DNA from: Propionibacteriaceae bacterium
GTDB taxonomy: Bacteria > Actinomycetota > Actinomycetes > Propionibacteriales > Propionibacteriaceae
DNA: 45,704 nt
Assembly (NCBI GenBank): GCA_025965155.1
Contig: JAOPXN010000112.1
Location: 1 to 45,704 of the forward strand
Direction of reading: 5' to 3'
The number at the start of each line of letters is the position of its first letter. The first letter of the stretch is position 1. The position numbers and the translations under genes were made by a program. This document shows positions 17,204-26,323 of this stretch, in pieces. Below the pieces are notes generated by a model. That model saw only the letters and a list, made by a program, of their open reading frames with translations. It had not been told where the DNA came from and did not search any database.

Positions 17204-17362
17204 GATCTGACCTCTCGTGGTTGGAACCTTGCTTCGACGGTAGGAGTGGGGCCGGGGCGAGCGCATCGTCGTGATGGTTGGTGCACGCTCCTACCCGCCG
17301 GCGACGATGAGCTCGTACTCAGGTATGAGGCGCAAGCGGCAAACAGGCAGTACGTTCCAGGA

Positions 17363-18514
17363 GTGGACCGAATTCGATCCCTCGTGCGCTCGCACGGCTT
17401 CGACGTGCTGGTCGTGACGGGCGCGATCGCAAGCGCGTTCGAGGTTGCGCTTCGGCAGCGCCGGCTGGGCGCGCCGCTGTGGTTAGCGGTGCCCGCGATC
17501 GCGCTGGTTGTGCTGCCGCTTCTGTTGCGGCGCCGTTTCCCCTTCGCCGCGCCTGCGGCGGTCTGGCTGCTGGCGGCGGCGGTGTCGTTCCTAGACGGCC
17601 AGTTGGTCCCTTCTGCGGCGAGCGCTGTCGTAGCCGGGTTCGCCGCCGCGTATTTGCTCGGAAACCTCGGCAGGGCTGCCTTGGCGCGGCTCGGCTTGGC
17701 CATTGTGATTGGCGGGGCGGGAATCGTCCTCTTCGACGATCCGAACCGTCAGGTCGGCGAGTTGATCTTCACTCCGCTGCTGTTCGTGCTGGGCTGGTTC
17801 GCCGGTTTTGCCATGCGGGAACGGGCTGATCAGGCCGAAGCCGCCGAAGTACGCGCAGCCGACGCCGAACGGGAGCGGGAGACAGCCGCCCGTCTGGCTG
17901 TCGCAGAAGAGCGCATCCGCATCGCGCGTGAGCTCCACGATATCGTCGCGCACTCCGTCAGTGTGATGGTCCTTCAGGTCGGCGCCGTCCGGCACAGACT
18001 CGACGGTCGCGCTGAGGACACCGAAGCACTCAAGAGTGTCGAACAGACCGGCCGCACCGCACTGGCGGAGATGCGACGGCTCCTCGGCGCCATGCGCCGC
18101 GAGGACGATCACCTCGCGCTGGCGCCCCAACCGGCTCTGGCCAACCTGGGTGTCCTGATCGAGCAGGTCAGCGGCGCCGGGCTACCGGTGCAGCTGCAGG
18201 TCGATGGTGCGCCCTACCCGCTCCCGGACGCTCTTGACGTTTCGGCCTACCGGATCGTGCAAGAGGGCCTGACCAACGCACTGAAGCATTCAGGCGCCAG
18301 CCAGGCAGACGTGACGGTCCGATATGCCTCCGATGAGCTTCAGCTCGAGGTCCGCGACAACGGCAACGGCGCATCGCCTGACGGCAGCCACGGCCACGGG
18401 CTCGTCGGGGTACGCGAGCGCGTCAAGATCTACGGGGGCGAGATGACCACGGAGACTGCGAGCGGAGTCGGTTTCGTGCTCCGAACCCGGTTTCCACTCG
18501 CGGGCTACCGCTGA
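17363..18514 (+). CDS. Sensor histidine kinase (HisKA_3/NarL type)
   Basis: A membrane histidine kinase partnering the response regulator that overlaps its stop. Several hydrophobic segments (about residues 12-140) form the sensor or membrane part. A charged coiled-coil then leads to the HisKA_3 phospho-acceptor motif RIARELHDIVAHSVSVMV (histidine about residue 192 from this start), and an HATPase_c domain with RDNGNG and GHGLVGVRERV follows. The start is uncertain: GTG at 17363 (VDRIRSLV) fits the usual family length of about 383 residues, whereas the longest frame from GTG 17246 overlaps the divergent gene's leader. No separate sensory domain is visible, so the signal is unknown. Confidence 0.9.
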   Translation: MDRIRSLVRSHGFDVLVVTGAIASAFEVALRQRRLGAPLWLAVPAIALVVLPLLLRRRFPFAAPAAVWLLAAAVSFLDGQLVPSAASAVVAGFAAAYLLGNLGRAALARLGLAIVIGGAGIVLFDDPNRQVGELIFTPLLFVLGWFAGFAMRERADQAEAAEVRAADAERERETAARLAVAEERIRIARELHDIVAHSVSVMVLQVGAVRHRLDGRAEDTEALKSVEQTGRTALAEMRRLLGAMRREDDHLALAPQPALANLGVLIEQVSGAGLPVQLQVDGAPYPLPDALDVSAYRIVQEGLTNALKHSGASQADVTVRYASDELQLEVRDNGNGASPDGSHGHGLVGVRERVKIYGGEMTTETASGVGFVLRTRFPLAGYR

Positions 18515-19164
18515 TGAGCATCCGCGTGCTGGTCGTGGATGACCAGTCGATGGTTCGCGCTGGCTTTCGGATGCTGCTGGGGGGCGAGGACGACATCGAG
18601 GTGGTGGCTGACGCTAGCAATGGGCTTGAAGCGGTAGCCAAGGCGGCGCGCTATCTGCCCACAGTCGTCTTGATGGACATCCGCATGCCGCAGCTCGACG
18701 GTCTCGAGGCGACCCGACGCATCCTCGCTGCCGACCCTGCGGCACGAATCCTCATTCTCACCACGTTCGACCTCGACGAATACATCTATGAAGGACTAAG
18801 GGCCGGCGCCAGCGGTTTCGTCCTCAAGGACGACCCGCCGGAACAGTTGATCGCCGCCATCCGTACGGTCGCCGCCGGAGACGCCCTGCTCTCTCCGGCG
18901 GTCACCAAACGCGTGATCAAGCAGTTCGCCAGGGTAGCGAGGCCTGAACCGCCGAAAGGGCTCGCCGAGCTTACCGGCCATGAACGAGAAATCCTCCGGC
19001 TGATTGCCAACGGCCTATCGAATGCGGAGATTGGGGCTGAGCTCTACATCGGCGAGACGACAGTGAAGACACACGTAACACACATCTTGCAAAAGCTCGA
19101 CCTGCGTGACCGTGTACAAGCAGTGGTGCTTGCCTACCAGACCGGGCTCTTGGAGAGGGACTGA
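18514..19164 (+). CDS. LuxR/NarL-family response regulator
   Basis: A 216-residue DNA-binding response regulator, the partner of the kinase just upstream; its ATG shares one base with the kinase stop codon (TGATG). The receiver domain has the acidic pair in VVDDQSM (D9-D10), phospho-acceptor D55 in VVLMDIRMP, the TTFDLDEY segment and the conserved lysine in FVLKDDPPEQ. A C-terminal LuxR helix-turn-helix follows (LTGHEREILRLIANGLSNAE; TVKTHVTHILQKLDLRDRVQ). Target genes are not visible; the divergent CPBP protease is a candidate. Confidence 0.95.
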   Translation: MSIRVLVVDDQSMVRAGFRMLLGGEDDIEVVADASNGLEAVAKAARYLPTVVLMDIRMPQLDGLEATRRILAADPAARILILTTFDLDEYIYEGLRAGASGFVLKDDPPEQLIAAIRTVAAGDALLSPAVTKRVIKQFARVARPEPPKGLAELTGHEREILRLIANGLSNAEIGAELYIGETTVKTHVTHILQKLDLRDRVQAVVLAYQTGLLERD

Positions 19165-19389
19165 AGGGATCACCGCACTTGACCATGATCTGCTCTTCAC
19201 CGCGAACACCGTGCCGATCATTTTCCCGAATTGCTTCTATGCCGATCATTTGCAACGGACATGCCAAGCCGACGTCGAGTGTATTTCGCGTATGTCCTGC
19301 AGTGTCCATGCTTAGGAGGGAGGATTAGTGGGACCCCCTCGACGAAGCAGGTCGACCTAGTCCATCGCTACCTCTGACAGGCACCACCG

Positions 19390-19662
19390 ATGCGTTTGCC
19401 CTTCACACCAGCCAGGACCTTGAGTGCACGTCCTCAGAAGTTGCTCGAACGGTACATCGAGCAGCCGTTTCCCACAGCAGAGCAGGCCTTACTGTGCTGC
19501 TTCGGCATGGATCTGGCCGGTGAACGCAGCTACAAACAGCTTCAGGTGGCGCTACTCGGGGCTGGGTTCACCGGGCCGCTGATACGGCACCTCATTACTG
19601 CAAGTCCCATAGTGTTCCGAGCAGCGAGAAATTCCTACCACCTTCGAGGCTTCGAGGACTGA
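19390..19662 (+). CDS. Small hypothetical protein, possibly winged-helix-like
   Basis: I do not recognise this 90-residue protein. It reads like a helical domain followed by a wing (RYIEQPFPTAEQALLCCFGM; RSYKQLQVALLGAGFTGPLI; RAARNSYHLRGFED), somewhat like small HTH domains in which two helices precede a short hairpin. No strong ribosome binding site is seen before the ATG. It stands between the response regulator and the convergent FAD enzyme. Codon pattern and amphipathic helices support a real gene, but a spurious frame cannot be excluded. Confidence 0.45.
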   Translation: MRLPFTPARTLSARPQKLLERYIEQPFPTAEQALLCCFGMDLAGERSYKQLQVALLGAGFTGPLIRHLITASPIVFRAARNSYHLRGFED

Positions 19663-19756
19663 TGCTGTGCTCACCCACCTAGGGCATCCTTCAGCGCTTG
19701 CTGCTCGGTCGTCTGGGATGTCTGTTGGACCATCGGTTCCTGCACCGTCTGTATGC

Positions 19757-20965
19757 TCAACGCGCATTGGCGAAGATGCTGGTCACGTTGGCCTCGGAGA
19801 AGAACTCGGCCGGGGAGGTGACTCCTGCGTTGACCCGGGCGAACCCGTCCATGGCCTCCTGGTTGCCATGGATAGCACCGAGCAGGCTTTGCATCTCGGG
19901 AGGCGGCGGCTCCAGCGAGGCGAGCTGGGCGGTGAATTCGTACATGGCCATGACCTCAGCGTCGCGGGTGGATTGGTAATCTTTCATCGCTGCGGCGTAG
20001 GGGTGCGAAGTGGAAAGGGCTTGGTCTACAGCGGTGGCGCACAGCTCGGCGTCGCGGAAGGCGTCGCTAATGCCCTGAGCGGTGATGAAGTCCTTGTTGT
20101 AGCCGGCGTCGCCGACCAGCACCCACCCCGGCCCGAAGGGCTGGCGAAAGTAGCCAGGAACAGAGGTACCGACAATTCGGGCTTCCCGCTTGGCCCTACG
20201 GACCCGGTCGGCGAACTCGGACGCAAACTCAAAATTCCTTAGATAATTGCCTTCGACGTCAACCTTGTTTGTGGCGAACTCGGCGAAAGGCCAGCCTGCA
20301 ACGACCAGAGTCAGATCGTCGTTGGTGGGGAACGCGGCCCATCCTCGCCTGGGTCGAATGTAGTTCTCGAACCGGCCATCAGTCGGTAGGCCGCTCCAGT
20401 AGGAGTAGTAGCCGCACAACAACTGCTCTTGGTCGTTGTACTGCCGAGGGTTCACCGTCTTGGCGACGATGGAATGGCGGCCGTCGGCCCCGACGACTAG
20501 CGCCGCGTACTCGCTCACCGACTGACCGCCCTTGCTGTGCCCCCGGACCCCGACGACCGCACCTTCTTCGACGATGACTCCCTCAACGGTGAACTCCTCG
20601 CGAATATCCGCTCCAGCCTCGGCGGCGGCGTCCACGAGCAGTTTGTCCAGGACCGTGCGTCGAGGCGCGTACGCGACTGGAGAGTCGGCATAGCCCGGGG
20701 CCCCGGTGATGGTGAACACGCCGAAGTCGAAGGCGAACGTATCGATCGGTGGGCATCCGGTTGCGGTAAGCCGGTCGAGCAGTCCCCACTGCTTCAGCTT
20801 CGCCACGCCGGGCGGCTGTATGAAGTGGGTCGAGATGGTGTCGCTCGGGAAGCTGGCTCGATCGACCACCAGGACCCGGTAGCCGTTCCGGGACATCAAC
20901 ATCGCTGTGGGGGACCCGGCGCAGCGCGCTCCCACCACAATCACATCGAACTGGTCATTCGCCAT
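19757..20965 (-). CDS. FAD-dependent monooxygenase/oxidoreductase
   Basis: A 402-residue flavoprotein of the PHBH/FAD_binding_3 group. The N-terminal dinucleotide fold is FDVIVVGARCAGSPTAML (the GARCAG variant of GXGXXG common in this group), followed by RVLVVDR. The FAD-pyrophosphate motif VGADGRHS occurs near residue 165, and the second FAD motif WVLVGDAGYNKDFITAQGIS near residue 295, followed by DAFRDAELCA. The reaction is probably hydroxylation or another flavin oxidation of a small molecule; the substrate is unknown. I start at ATG 20965 because the fold begins there; the extra 112 codons upstream are low-quality. A TetR-family gene lies 104 bases upstream on the same strand and is its likely regulator. 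Confidence 0.88.
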   Translation of the reverse strand: MANDQFDVIVVGARCAGSPTAMLMSRNGYRVLVVDRASFPSDTISTHFIQPPGVAKLKQWGLLDRLTATGCPPIDTFAFDFGVFTITGAPGYADSPVAYAPRRTVLDKLLVDAAAEAGADIREEFTVEGVIVEEGAVVGVRGHSKGGQSVSEYAALVVGADGRHSIVAKTVNPRQYNDQEQLLCGYYSYWSGLPTDGRFENYIRPRRGWAAFPTNDDLTLVVAGWPFAEFATNKVDVEGNYLRNFEFASEFADRVRRAKREARIVGTSVPGYFRQPFGPGWVLVGDAGYNKDFITAQGISDAFRDAELCATAVDQALSTSHPYAAAMKDYQSTRDAEVMAMYEFTAQLASLEPPPPEMQSLLGAIHGNQEAMDGFARVNAGVTSPAEFFSEANVTSIFANAR

Positions 20966-21069
20966 GACACCGCCCCCGTCGGTCAGGGGCGCGTCGCCCC
21001 ATACCGATACCACCACCCAGTCGGTTGAGTCCGCAAGACCCTCCGGTGCTGGCACAGACATGCGGCAAC

Positions 21070-21867
21070 TCAGGAATCTTGACTTCGGTGCTGAGCGAGC
21101 TGTATGTCCAGCCACGCCCGCGCGGATTGTTCCGTTCCCGGCAGGTCCAGGATGCCGATCAGGAAGGCGATGACGGTATCGGCGAGCAGGCTTGCAGATT
21201 CCCATCGGGCCGCTTGGACCGCCTCGGGATCCACTCGACTCCTGATGACGAAGCCGTCCAGGAGGACCTGGAGGCTCATCGTCACCCTGGCGGCGGGCCA
21301 CTCAGGACGAAAACGGCACCCTAGATGTTCGATGAAGAGCGGGAACCTCGACGTCCAGACCAACTGCGCTCCACGAGCCCCCTCGACCACCTTCGCGGCA
21401 AGATCGGGATGCCGGGGCAGTAGCGGTGCGATGTGTGCCAGGAGGTAGGTACGCGGATGGCTGAGCAACGCCTCGGTGAAGCTGTCCACCAGCTTGATGA
21501 CGCCGCTACTGACGTTCTCGGCTTCCAACAGGTGATGCACCTGCGGACCGTCTGCTAACGCCTCGTCCTCGGGGCGATCCCGATACAGCATGGTGTGGAT
21601 GATTGCGTCGCAGATGAACTCGTCCCGGGTGGGCCACCGGTTGACGAGGGCCTTCTTGCTGGCGGTCGGGTTCTGGCTGTGTCGGGCCACGGCCACGACG
21701 TCCTCGATTCGCATCCACTCCAGAGACGCCGGGCTACGGAGTGACTGGACGCGCCGAGCAAGGGGGTCCGCTGAGACAGCGAGTGAGGAGTCAATCAGCG
21801 CCGCGGCCGCGTTCAGGTACTGCAGCGCAGCTACGTCGTGTCTCGTTGGCGCGGGTCGTGGGCTCAC
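21070..21867 (-). CDS. TetR-family transcriptional regulator
   Basis: A 265-residue helical regulator from GTG 21867. The DNA-binding helix-turn-helix lies unusually late, at about residues 50-95 (MRIEDVVAVARHSQNPTASK; KALVNRWPTRDEFICDAI), following an N-terminal helical extension; the rest is a helical ligand-binding domain. It lies 104 bases upstream of the FAD oxidoreductase on the same strand and probably controls that gene. A short inverted repeat, CGAG-TAT-CTCG (21872-21882), overlaps the region just upstream of the start codon and could be its operator. No strong ribosome binding site is seen, so the start may be leaderless. Confidence 0.75.
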   Translation of the reverse strand: MSPRPAPTRHDVAALQYLNAAAALIDSSLAVSADPLARRVQSLRSPASLEWMRIEDVVAVARHSQNPTASKKALVNRWPTRDEFICDAIIHTMLYRDRPEDEALADGPQVHHLLEAENVSSGVIKLVDSFTEALLSHPRTYLLAHIAPLLPRHPDLAAKVVEGARGAQLVWTSRFPLFIEHLGCRFRPEWPAARVTMSLQVLLDGFVIRSRVDPEAVQAARWESASLLADTVIAFLIGILDLPGTEQSARAWLDIQLAQHRSQDS

Positions 21868-21981
21868 ACATCGAGTATCTCGTAGAGGACCGCAACTGAC
21901 TCTCTACTTCAATAAGACAGCGGAGCGGCTCCAGTCGTATTCGTTTAGGGTGAGGTTCTCCGCGGGACTCCGGCGGTGACT

Positions 21982-22039
21982 GAAGATCTTGAGGGCCTAG
22001 GTGGACACGCCGGTGGGGGGATAGGCCCTCAGGATCTTC
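21982..22039 (-). terminator. 18-bp near-perfect hairpin
   Basis: GAAGATCTTGAGGGCCTA (21982-21999) pairs with TAGGCCCTCAGGATCTTC (22022-22039) in 17 of 18 positions plus one G-T pair, around a 22-base loop. It lies about 63 bases beyond the stop of the 22102-23277 gene and probably ends its transcript. Confidence 0.65.
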
Positions 22040-22101
22040 ATGTAACCCCTGGTCGGGAGAACAATTCGGTCGGTGATCCGGTGCTCAGAAGGCGAAGGTC
22101 G

Positions 22102-23277
22102 TTACGTCGCATCGACGGCGGCTCTACGGACAGCATTCTCGTCGAAGGACACCTTGCAGTACTCGGCGAGCTTCCTCAAGTTGGCCAGTTCATTGACATT
22201 GATTTTGCCGTCGACGGCTGCTGCGATGACACCGGCCTCATACAGGTGCTCCAGATTACCGGTCGCCGCACCAAGCATCGCCCACACCGTCTGCTGGTCC
22301 AGGTGGCTGGCCGACTCGAGTCCCGCGATTGCTGACAACTCACTATCCAAGTCGCCCACGAGCGCGGTCACATGCTTCAACAAAAGCCGTTCGTTTTCGT
22401 GGATCAGCGCATCCGACTTGATGATCAGCCATAACACCCATAACAGCTCAGCATGGTGCACGGTGCGTTGCGTCATGAGCCGCGCGGCTTCCGCGATTCT
22501 GGCCTCCTGACGGAACAGCTTGACCGCCTGGGCTCCAGCAACTCGGGTCGACCAATAGTTCACAGCGATCGACAGCGGCACTCCGACCGCGGGAATGGCG
22601 AACTTGACGATGTTCCTTTGGAGCAGGTATCTGCCGACCACCGGAAGGCTCCTGGGGGCAGCGAGCGCGCTGCCGCTGAAGATTCTGCGGATAATCGGTT
22701 GTACCAGGATGGGCACCCCCTTACTAACGGCCTCCCGTCCGGCCTCGCCGCCCTTGATCGCGAACGCCACGCGAATGAGCTTCCACAGGTCCTCTGGGTC
22801 GTTGAGGTCCAGAGGGACTCGGTAGACGACTGCGATGTCGTACGCCAACCGAAGCTGAAGGTTGGACACGTAGAGAAGGTCGAGCACGAAACTGACACCC
22901 GCCGCTGGCAGCGTGAGGGGCGAAGCTCCGCCGCCGCTGCCAATGGTGGCGGCGACTATCCCGGTGTAAGCGCCGGCGCTGATCCCACCCTCGATGCCCG
23001 CATAGTGTGCCGCAACCTGGATGCGGGCTTGGACCACCGCATCGGCGGGCTGGCCGGGATACTTTGACCGAAAGTAGGCGGCGTCCACTTCATTCGCATA
23101 CTGGTCCAGGGATAACTTGAGTAGCTGGGCGAACCAGGCACCCTGCCGAACGTCGTCAAGTGAAACCCCGCGGGTGAACTCTTTGAGCCGATCCAACTCA
23201 CGCCAGACCTTCGCCCGTTCCGCAGCCGTCGGCTCGTCCTCGCCATGCTGCCCGGCGCCCGGATTGTCGGCGACCAT
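22102..23277 (-). CDS. EcsC/TerB-like protein of unknown function
   Basis: About 391 residues. An Ala/Gly-rich central part (GGISAGAYTGIVAATIGSGG, then LPAAGVSFVLDLLYVSNLQL) resembles the membrane-associated EcsC domain. The C-terminal 110 residues (ELLWVLWLIIKSDALIHENE, ending VDGKINVNELANLRKLAEYC) resemble the TerB/DUF533-type helical fold, with DGKIN and an acidic start typical of that group. A role in membrane stress or protein trafficking is possible; the function is not known. I chose ATG 23277, which has GAGGAGGAGC (23283-23292) ahead of it; the longer frame to 23322 lacks such a site. It is next to a GNAT gene on the same strand, 57 bases away. Confidence 0.65.
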   Translation of the reverse strand: MVADNPGAGQHGEDEPTAAERAKVWRELDRLKEFTRGVSLDDVRQGAWFAQLLKLSLDQYANEVDAAYFRSKYPGQPADAVVQARIQVAAHYAGIEGGISAGAYTGIVAATIGSGGGASPLTLPAAGVSFVLDLLYVSNLQLRLAYDIAVVYRVPLDLNDPEDLWKLIRVAFAIKGGEAGREAVSKGVPILVQPIIRRIFSGSALAAPRSLPVVGRYLLQRNIVKFAIPAVGVPLSIAVNYWSTRVAGAQAVKLFRQEARIAEAARLMTQRTVHHAELLWVLWLIIKSDALIHENERLLLKHVTALVGDLDSELSAIAGLESASHLDQQTVWAMLGAATGNLEHLYEAGVIAAAVDGKINVNELANLRKLAEYCKVSFDENAVRRAAVDAT

Positions 23278-23334
23278 CAGGGGCTCCTCCTCGTTGGTCA
23301 TGGCCGTGTCTGCACCAATCATGCGCTCAGCGAC

Positions 23335-23817
23335 CTAGAGCGGTGTGTCGGGATGAATCATGAGCACCTCGTCGTCGTCGTCCGGAGAGGGACCCGCGTC
23401 GATGAATCCGTGGCGTTGGTACAGCAGGCTGGCGGGACGGTTGCTGCGCTTCACCGACAGCACCAGTCGGCTCCCGGGGTGCTCAGTTCGCACCCATGCC
23501 AGCACCCGCCGCACAGCCTCATCACCGACTCCCCGGCCTCGCGCTGCGGGCGCCACCCAGAGTGAGATGAGCTCAACGTCGGCGGCTTTCCTGGCTGCAG
23601 TAGCACTGACCATGCCCATCGGTTCACCGTCCAGCGTCAGCACCAGGTTCAAGGCGACGTTCTCGAGCCGTCCCCGCCACCGCAGTTCCTTGTCCCCGGC
23701 CCCGCTCCAGTCCGCAAGAGTCGACCCGAACGCGGCTGGAGATTCGGATAGTGCCTGGCGCCGCAACGCACGCCAGAGTTGCCAGTCATCTGGCTGAATC
23801 ACCAGGACGTCGATCAT
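23335..23817 (-). CDS. GNAT-family N-acetyltransferase
   Basis: A 160-residue acetyltransferase that would use acetyl-CoA to acetylate an amine on a small molecule or protein. The acetyl-CoA-binding motif A appears as LWVAPAARGRGVGDEAVRRV (near residue 95), followed by a conserved C-terminal strand (SLLYQRHGFIDAG). The length is typical. It ends with an acidic tail, PSPDDDDEVLMIHP. The substrate is unknown. It lies upstream of the EcsC/TerB-like gene on the same strand and may share its transcript. Confidence 0.85.
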   Translation of the reverse strand: MIDVLVIQPDDWQLWRALRRQALSESPAAFGSTLADWSGAGDKELRWRGRLENVALNLVLTLDGEPMGMVSATAARKAADVELISLWVAPAARGRGVGDEAVRRVLAWVRTEHPGSRLVLSVKRSNRPASLLYQRHGFIDAGPSPDDDDEVLMIHPDTPL

Positions 23818-24038
23818 GCTCGCGATTATGCCGTTGGCCAGCGAGTATCTCCGAGGAGCCCAAGAACCTATATCTCACCGTCCCGCCATTTGGCAGCAGG
23901 GTCCGGCTACCCACGGCGCTTGCCCACCCGGCTTGTTTACCTGAATGTGCCATTCTCGTCCTATTAACTGCATGTTGGCGGGGCGCGGCGCTGATACCTG
24001 TACTTCGCCACGGTCGCCGTTTCGAAAGGGAGCTGCTG

Positions 24039-25502
24039 GTGCGCGTCGTGGAGGAGCGGGAAGACAAGTTCAAGGTTGCTAAGGGTTGGGCTCTGCCGGA
24101 GCTGGTTAGGTTTGTCCCTCCCGGTGGCCGCGTGCGTGAGGCGGTGCAGCAGCTGGACAGCCGGTACTTTGACACTGCTGACGGTGCCCTGCGAAGCCTC
24201 GGTATCACCTTGCGGCGCCGGAAGGACGACGGTGAGGTTGGCTGGCAGCTGAAGGTTCCCAACGGTTCGGCCCGACATGAGCTGCAGAGCCGGTCCCAGT
24301 CGGAGTCCATTCCCCGCTCCTTGGCTGATGCCCTTGCTGGCCTGCGGGATGATCAGGAGCTGGCGCCAGTTGCCGATATCGCGACGATGAGGCGGGCTCA
24401 TCGGGTCGAGGACGAGTCCGGTGGGCTGTTGTTCGAGATAGCCGACGACGAGGTAAGCGCCACCACTCCCGGCCAGGAGACGACACCGCATGGCTGGCGT
24501 GAGGTGGAGGTGGAACTGGGCCCGGCCGGCAGCAAGAAGATTTTGAAGAGGGTCCGTCAATGGCTGCAGAAGGCGGGGGCCAAACTGGACACGGGCGGCA
24601 CCAAGCTCGACCACGCCCTCGCCCTCGCCGCCGACCCGGCACCGGGAAGGGCGACCGTCGAGAGGTCGACGGAACTCCCGGGGAAGCCGGGCACGCTGGG
24701 TGCGCTGGTAGCCGGCTACCTGGCCGCGCAATGCGACGTAATCGCAGTTAACGACATCGGTCTTCGGACCGGGGCGCCGCTGGTGCACGCTACGCGGGTG
24801 GCGGTACGCCGGCTGCGGAGCACGCTCCGGGTGTTCGATGACCTGATCGGCGCCGATGCCAGCGCCGCGCTTGAGCCGGAGCTGGTCTGGTATGCCGAAC
24901 TGCTGGGCAAGGTACGGGACTGCGACATCCTTGAGAAGCGTCTGGCTGACCGCCTGGCTGAGCTCCCCGCCGAACAGGTACTGGGGCCGGTGGCCGGCCA
25001 GATTCAGCGGGTCCTATCCGTCGAACGCAAGGAGGCCTCCGACCGGCTCGCGGAGGGGATGGCAAGTGAGCGGTACCGCAACCTTCTGGGCTCGCTGCGC
25101 ACGTGGCACACCGCCCCGCCCCTCACCGCGGCGGCCGGAGCAAATCTCGGCAAAGCAGCTGGGTACGTGCGGACCGCTAGGCGGAAAGCCGAGAAGCGAC
25201 TCGCCAACGCCGGGGACGACGTCGAGCAGTTCCACCGCGCCCGCAAGGCCATGAAACGGCTTCGGTACGCGGCCGAGATATCCGACCACGCCGTCCCCAA
25301 GGCGGGGAAGATCGCTCGCCGGGCCAAACGCCTGCAAACCCTCCTCGGCGACCACCAAGACGCAGTTGTCGCTGCTCAGTTCCTGGCCCGTATGGGCGCC
25401 ACCGCAGGCGTACAACCTGGACACAACGGGTTCACCTACGGAGTCCTGATGGCCACCGAGCTTGATCATGCCGCCGGGATCCGCGCCAAGTTCGCCAGCT
25501 GA
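24039..25502 (+). CDS. CYTH-CHAD domain protein
   Basis: A 487-residue protein with two domains of the inorganic-polyphosphate/triphosphate world. CYTH (about residues 1-190) has the EREDKFKV start, YFDTADGALRSLGITLRRRK, and DEVSATTP and EVEVELGP strands. CHAD (about 215-480) is helical and rich in histidine and arginine (VHATRVAVRRLRSTLRVFDD; FHRARKAMKRLRYAAEI). CYTH domains bind or hydrolyse triphosphate compounds with metal; CHAD domains bind polyphosphate. The GTG at 24039 is the best start, with AAAGGGAG spaced six bases upstream; the open frame continues to 23751 without a good site and overlaps the GNAT gene. Function inferred; domain call firm. Confidence 0.88.
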   Translation: MRVVEEREDKFKVAKGWALPELVRFVPPGGRVREAVQQLDSRYFDTADGALRSLGITLRRRKDDGEVGWQLKVPNGSARHELQSRSQSESIPRSLADALAGLRDDQELAPVADIATMRRAHRVEDESGGLLFEIADDEVSATTPGQETTPHGWREVEVELGPAGSKKILKRVRQWLQKAGAKLDTGGTKLDHALALAADPAPGRATVERSTELPGKPGTLGALVAGYLAAQCDVIAVNDIGLRTGAPLVHATRVAVRRLRSTLRVFDDLIGADASAALEPELVWYAELLGKVRDCDILEKRLADRLAELPAEQVLGPVAGQIQRVLSVERKEASDRLAEGMASERYRNLLGSLRTWHTAPPLTAAAGANLGKAAGYVRTARRKAEKRLANAGDDVEQFHRARKAMKRLRYAAEISDHAVPKAGKIARRAKRLQTLLGDHQDAVVAAQFLARMGATAGVQPGHNGFTYGVLMATELDHAAGIRAKFAS

Positions 25503-25520
25503 CTTAGGTCCCCCAGGGAT

Positions 25521-26201
25521 CTAGCTTCCGGACGCCGCCGTCTTGCGAGCCGGTGCCGTACCGCGGTCAAGCAGAGCGTCCAGCCCGGACCAGTCAGGCC
25601 GATAGTCTGGGTCCAGTACCTGCCGCCATCGGTCGTACAGAGCCGCCGCTGACTCAACGGCGTTGGGCCGGGGAGTGACAGTGAGGGGCAGCTCCAGGAG
25701 GCCCTGAACCTCGACGGCGAGCCCATCCCGTGCCGTTCCATACCGGTGCACGGTGGTGCCGCTCTCCCGGTCTCTCCACACCATGGCCTGAACCAGACAT
25801 AGTCGGCACAGCTCCAGCAGCAGATGGAGGCCTATGAGCCGGTCACCGCGGGCAAGCTTCACCGCAGCCTGCGCGGCCAGGAAGCGGAAGCTATTGGACT
25901 CCACTGGCGACCGTGTGATGAGCCGGCCGGGTCCCTCGACGCTGAGGTCAACGCGTCGGCCATCGACCAACACCACTCTGACCACCTGGCCCCGAGAATC
26001 CATCGCCTCGTCAAAGGCCCAGATAGAGCTCGGCCCCAGCACGACTTCCAGGTCGAGCGACTCGCCCAGCCATAGACGCAGATCCAGGTCGCTCCAGGCG
26101 TCGACCTGCGCCGGCGTCAAGGTCGAGCCCTTCAGCTCCGCGCGACAAGAAGCCGGGAGCCTGCCGACCAGTTCCGCAAAGAAAATTAACTGCCACAGCA
26201 C
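25521..26201 (-). CDS. Nucleotidyltransferase-fold protein
   Basis: A 226-residue protein of the aminoglycoside-type or MNT-type nucleotidyltransferase fold. The motif is GST....VDAWSDLDLRLWL (residues 25-45), with metal-binding aspartates in DLDL. The second part, SNSFRFLAAQAAVKLARGDR, forms helical support. The start of the fold is short; a typical GS(X)10-12DXD spacing is present. Substrate and function are unknown; such proteins can adenylylate antibiotics or proteins. It is convergent with the CYTH-CHAD gene (19 bases apart). Confidence 0.6.
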   Translation of the reverse strand: MLWQLIFFAELVGRLPASCRAELKGSTLTPAQVDAWSDLDLRLWLGESLDLEVVLGPSSIWAFDEAMDSRGQVVRVVLVDGRRVDLSVEGPGRLITRSPVESNSFRFLAAQAAVKLARGDRLIGLHLLLELCRLCLVQAMVWRDRESGTTVHRYGTARDGLAVEVQGLLELPLTVTPRPNAVESAAALYDRWRQVLDPDYRPDWSGLDALLDRGTAPARKTAASGS

Positions 26202-26323
26202 GCCGACAGTCTGACACCAGCCGTCCTGCTGCCGGCATGGGTCAGCGGGCAGGCATAGCGCTGCCAGCAGATTCGCCTCGTGAAGTGATGCGGCTCATGC
26301 CGGGCCCCGCGTAGTGTGAATAG

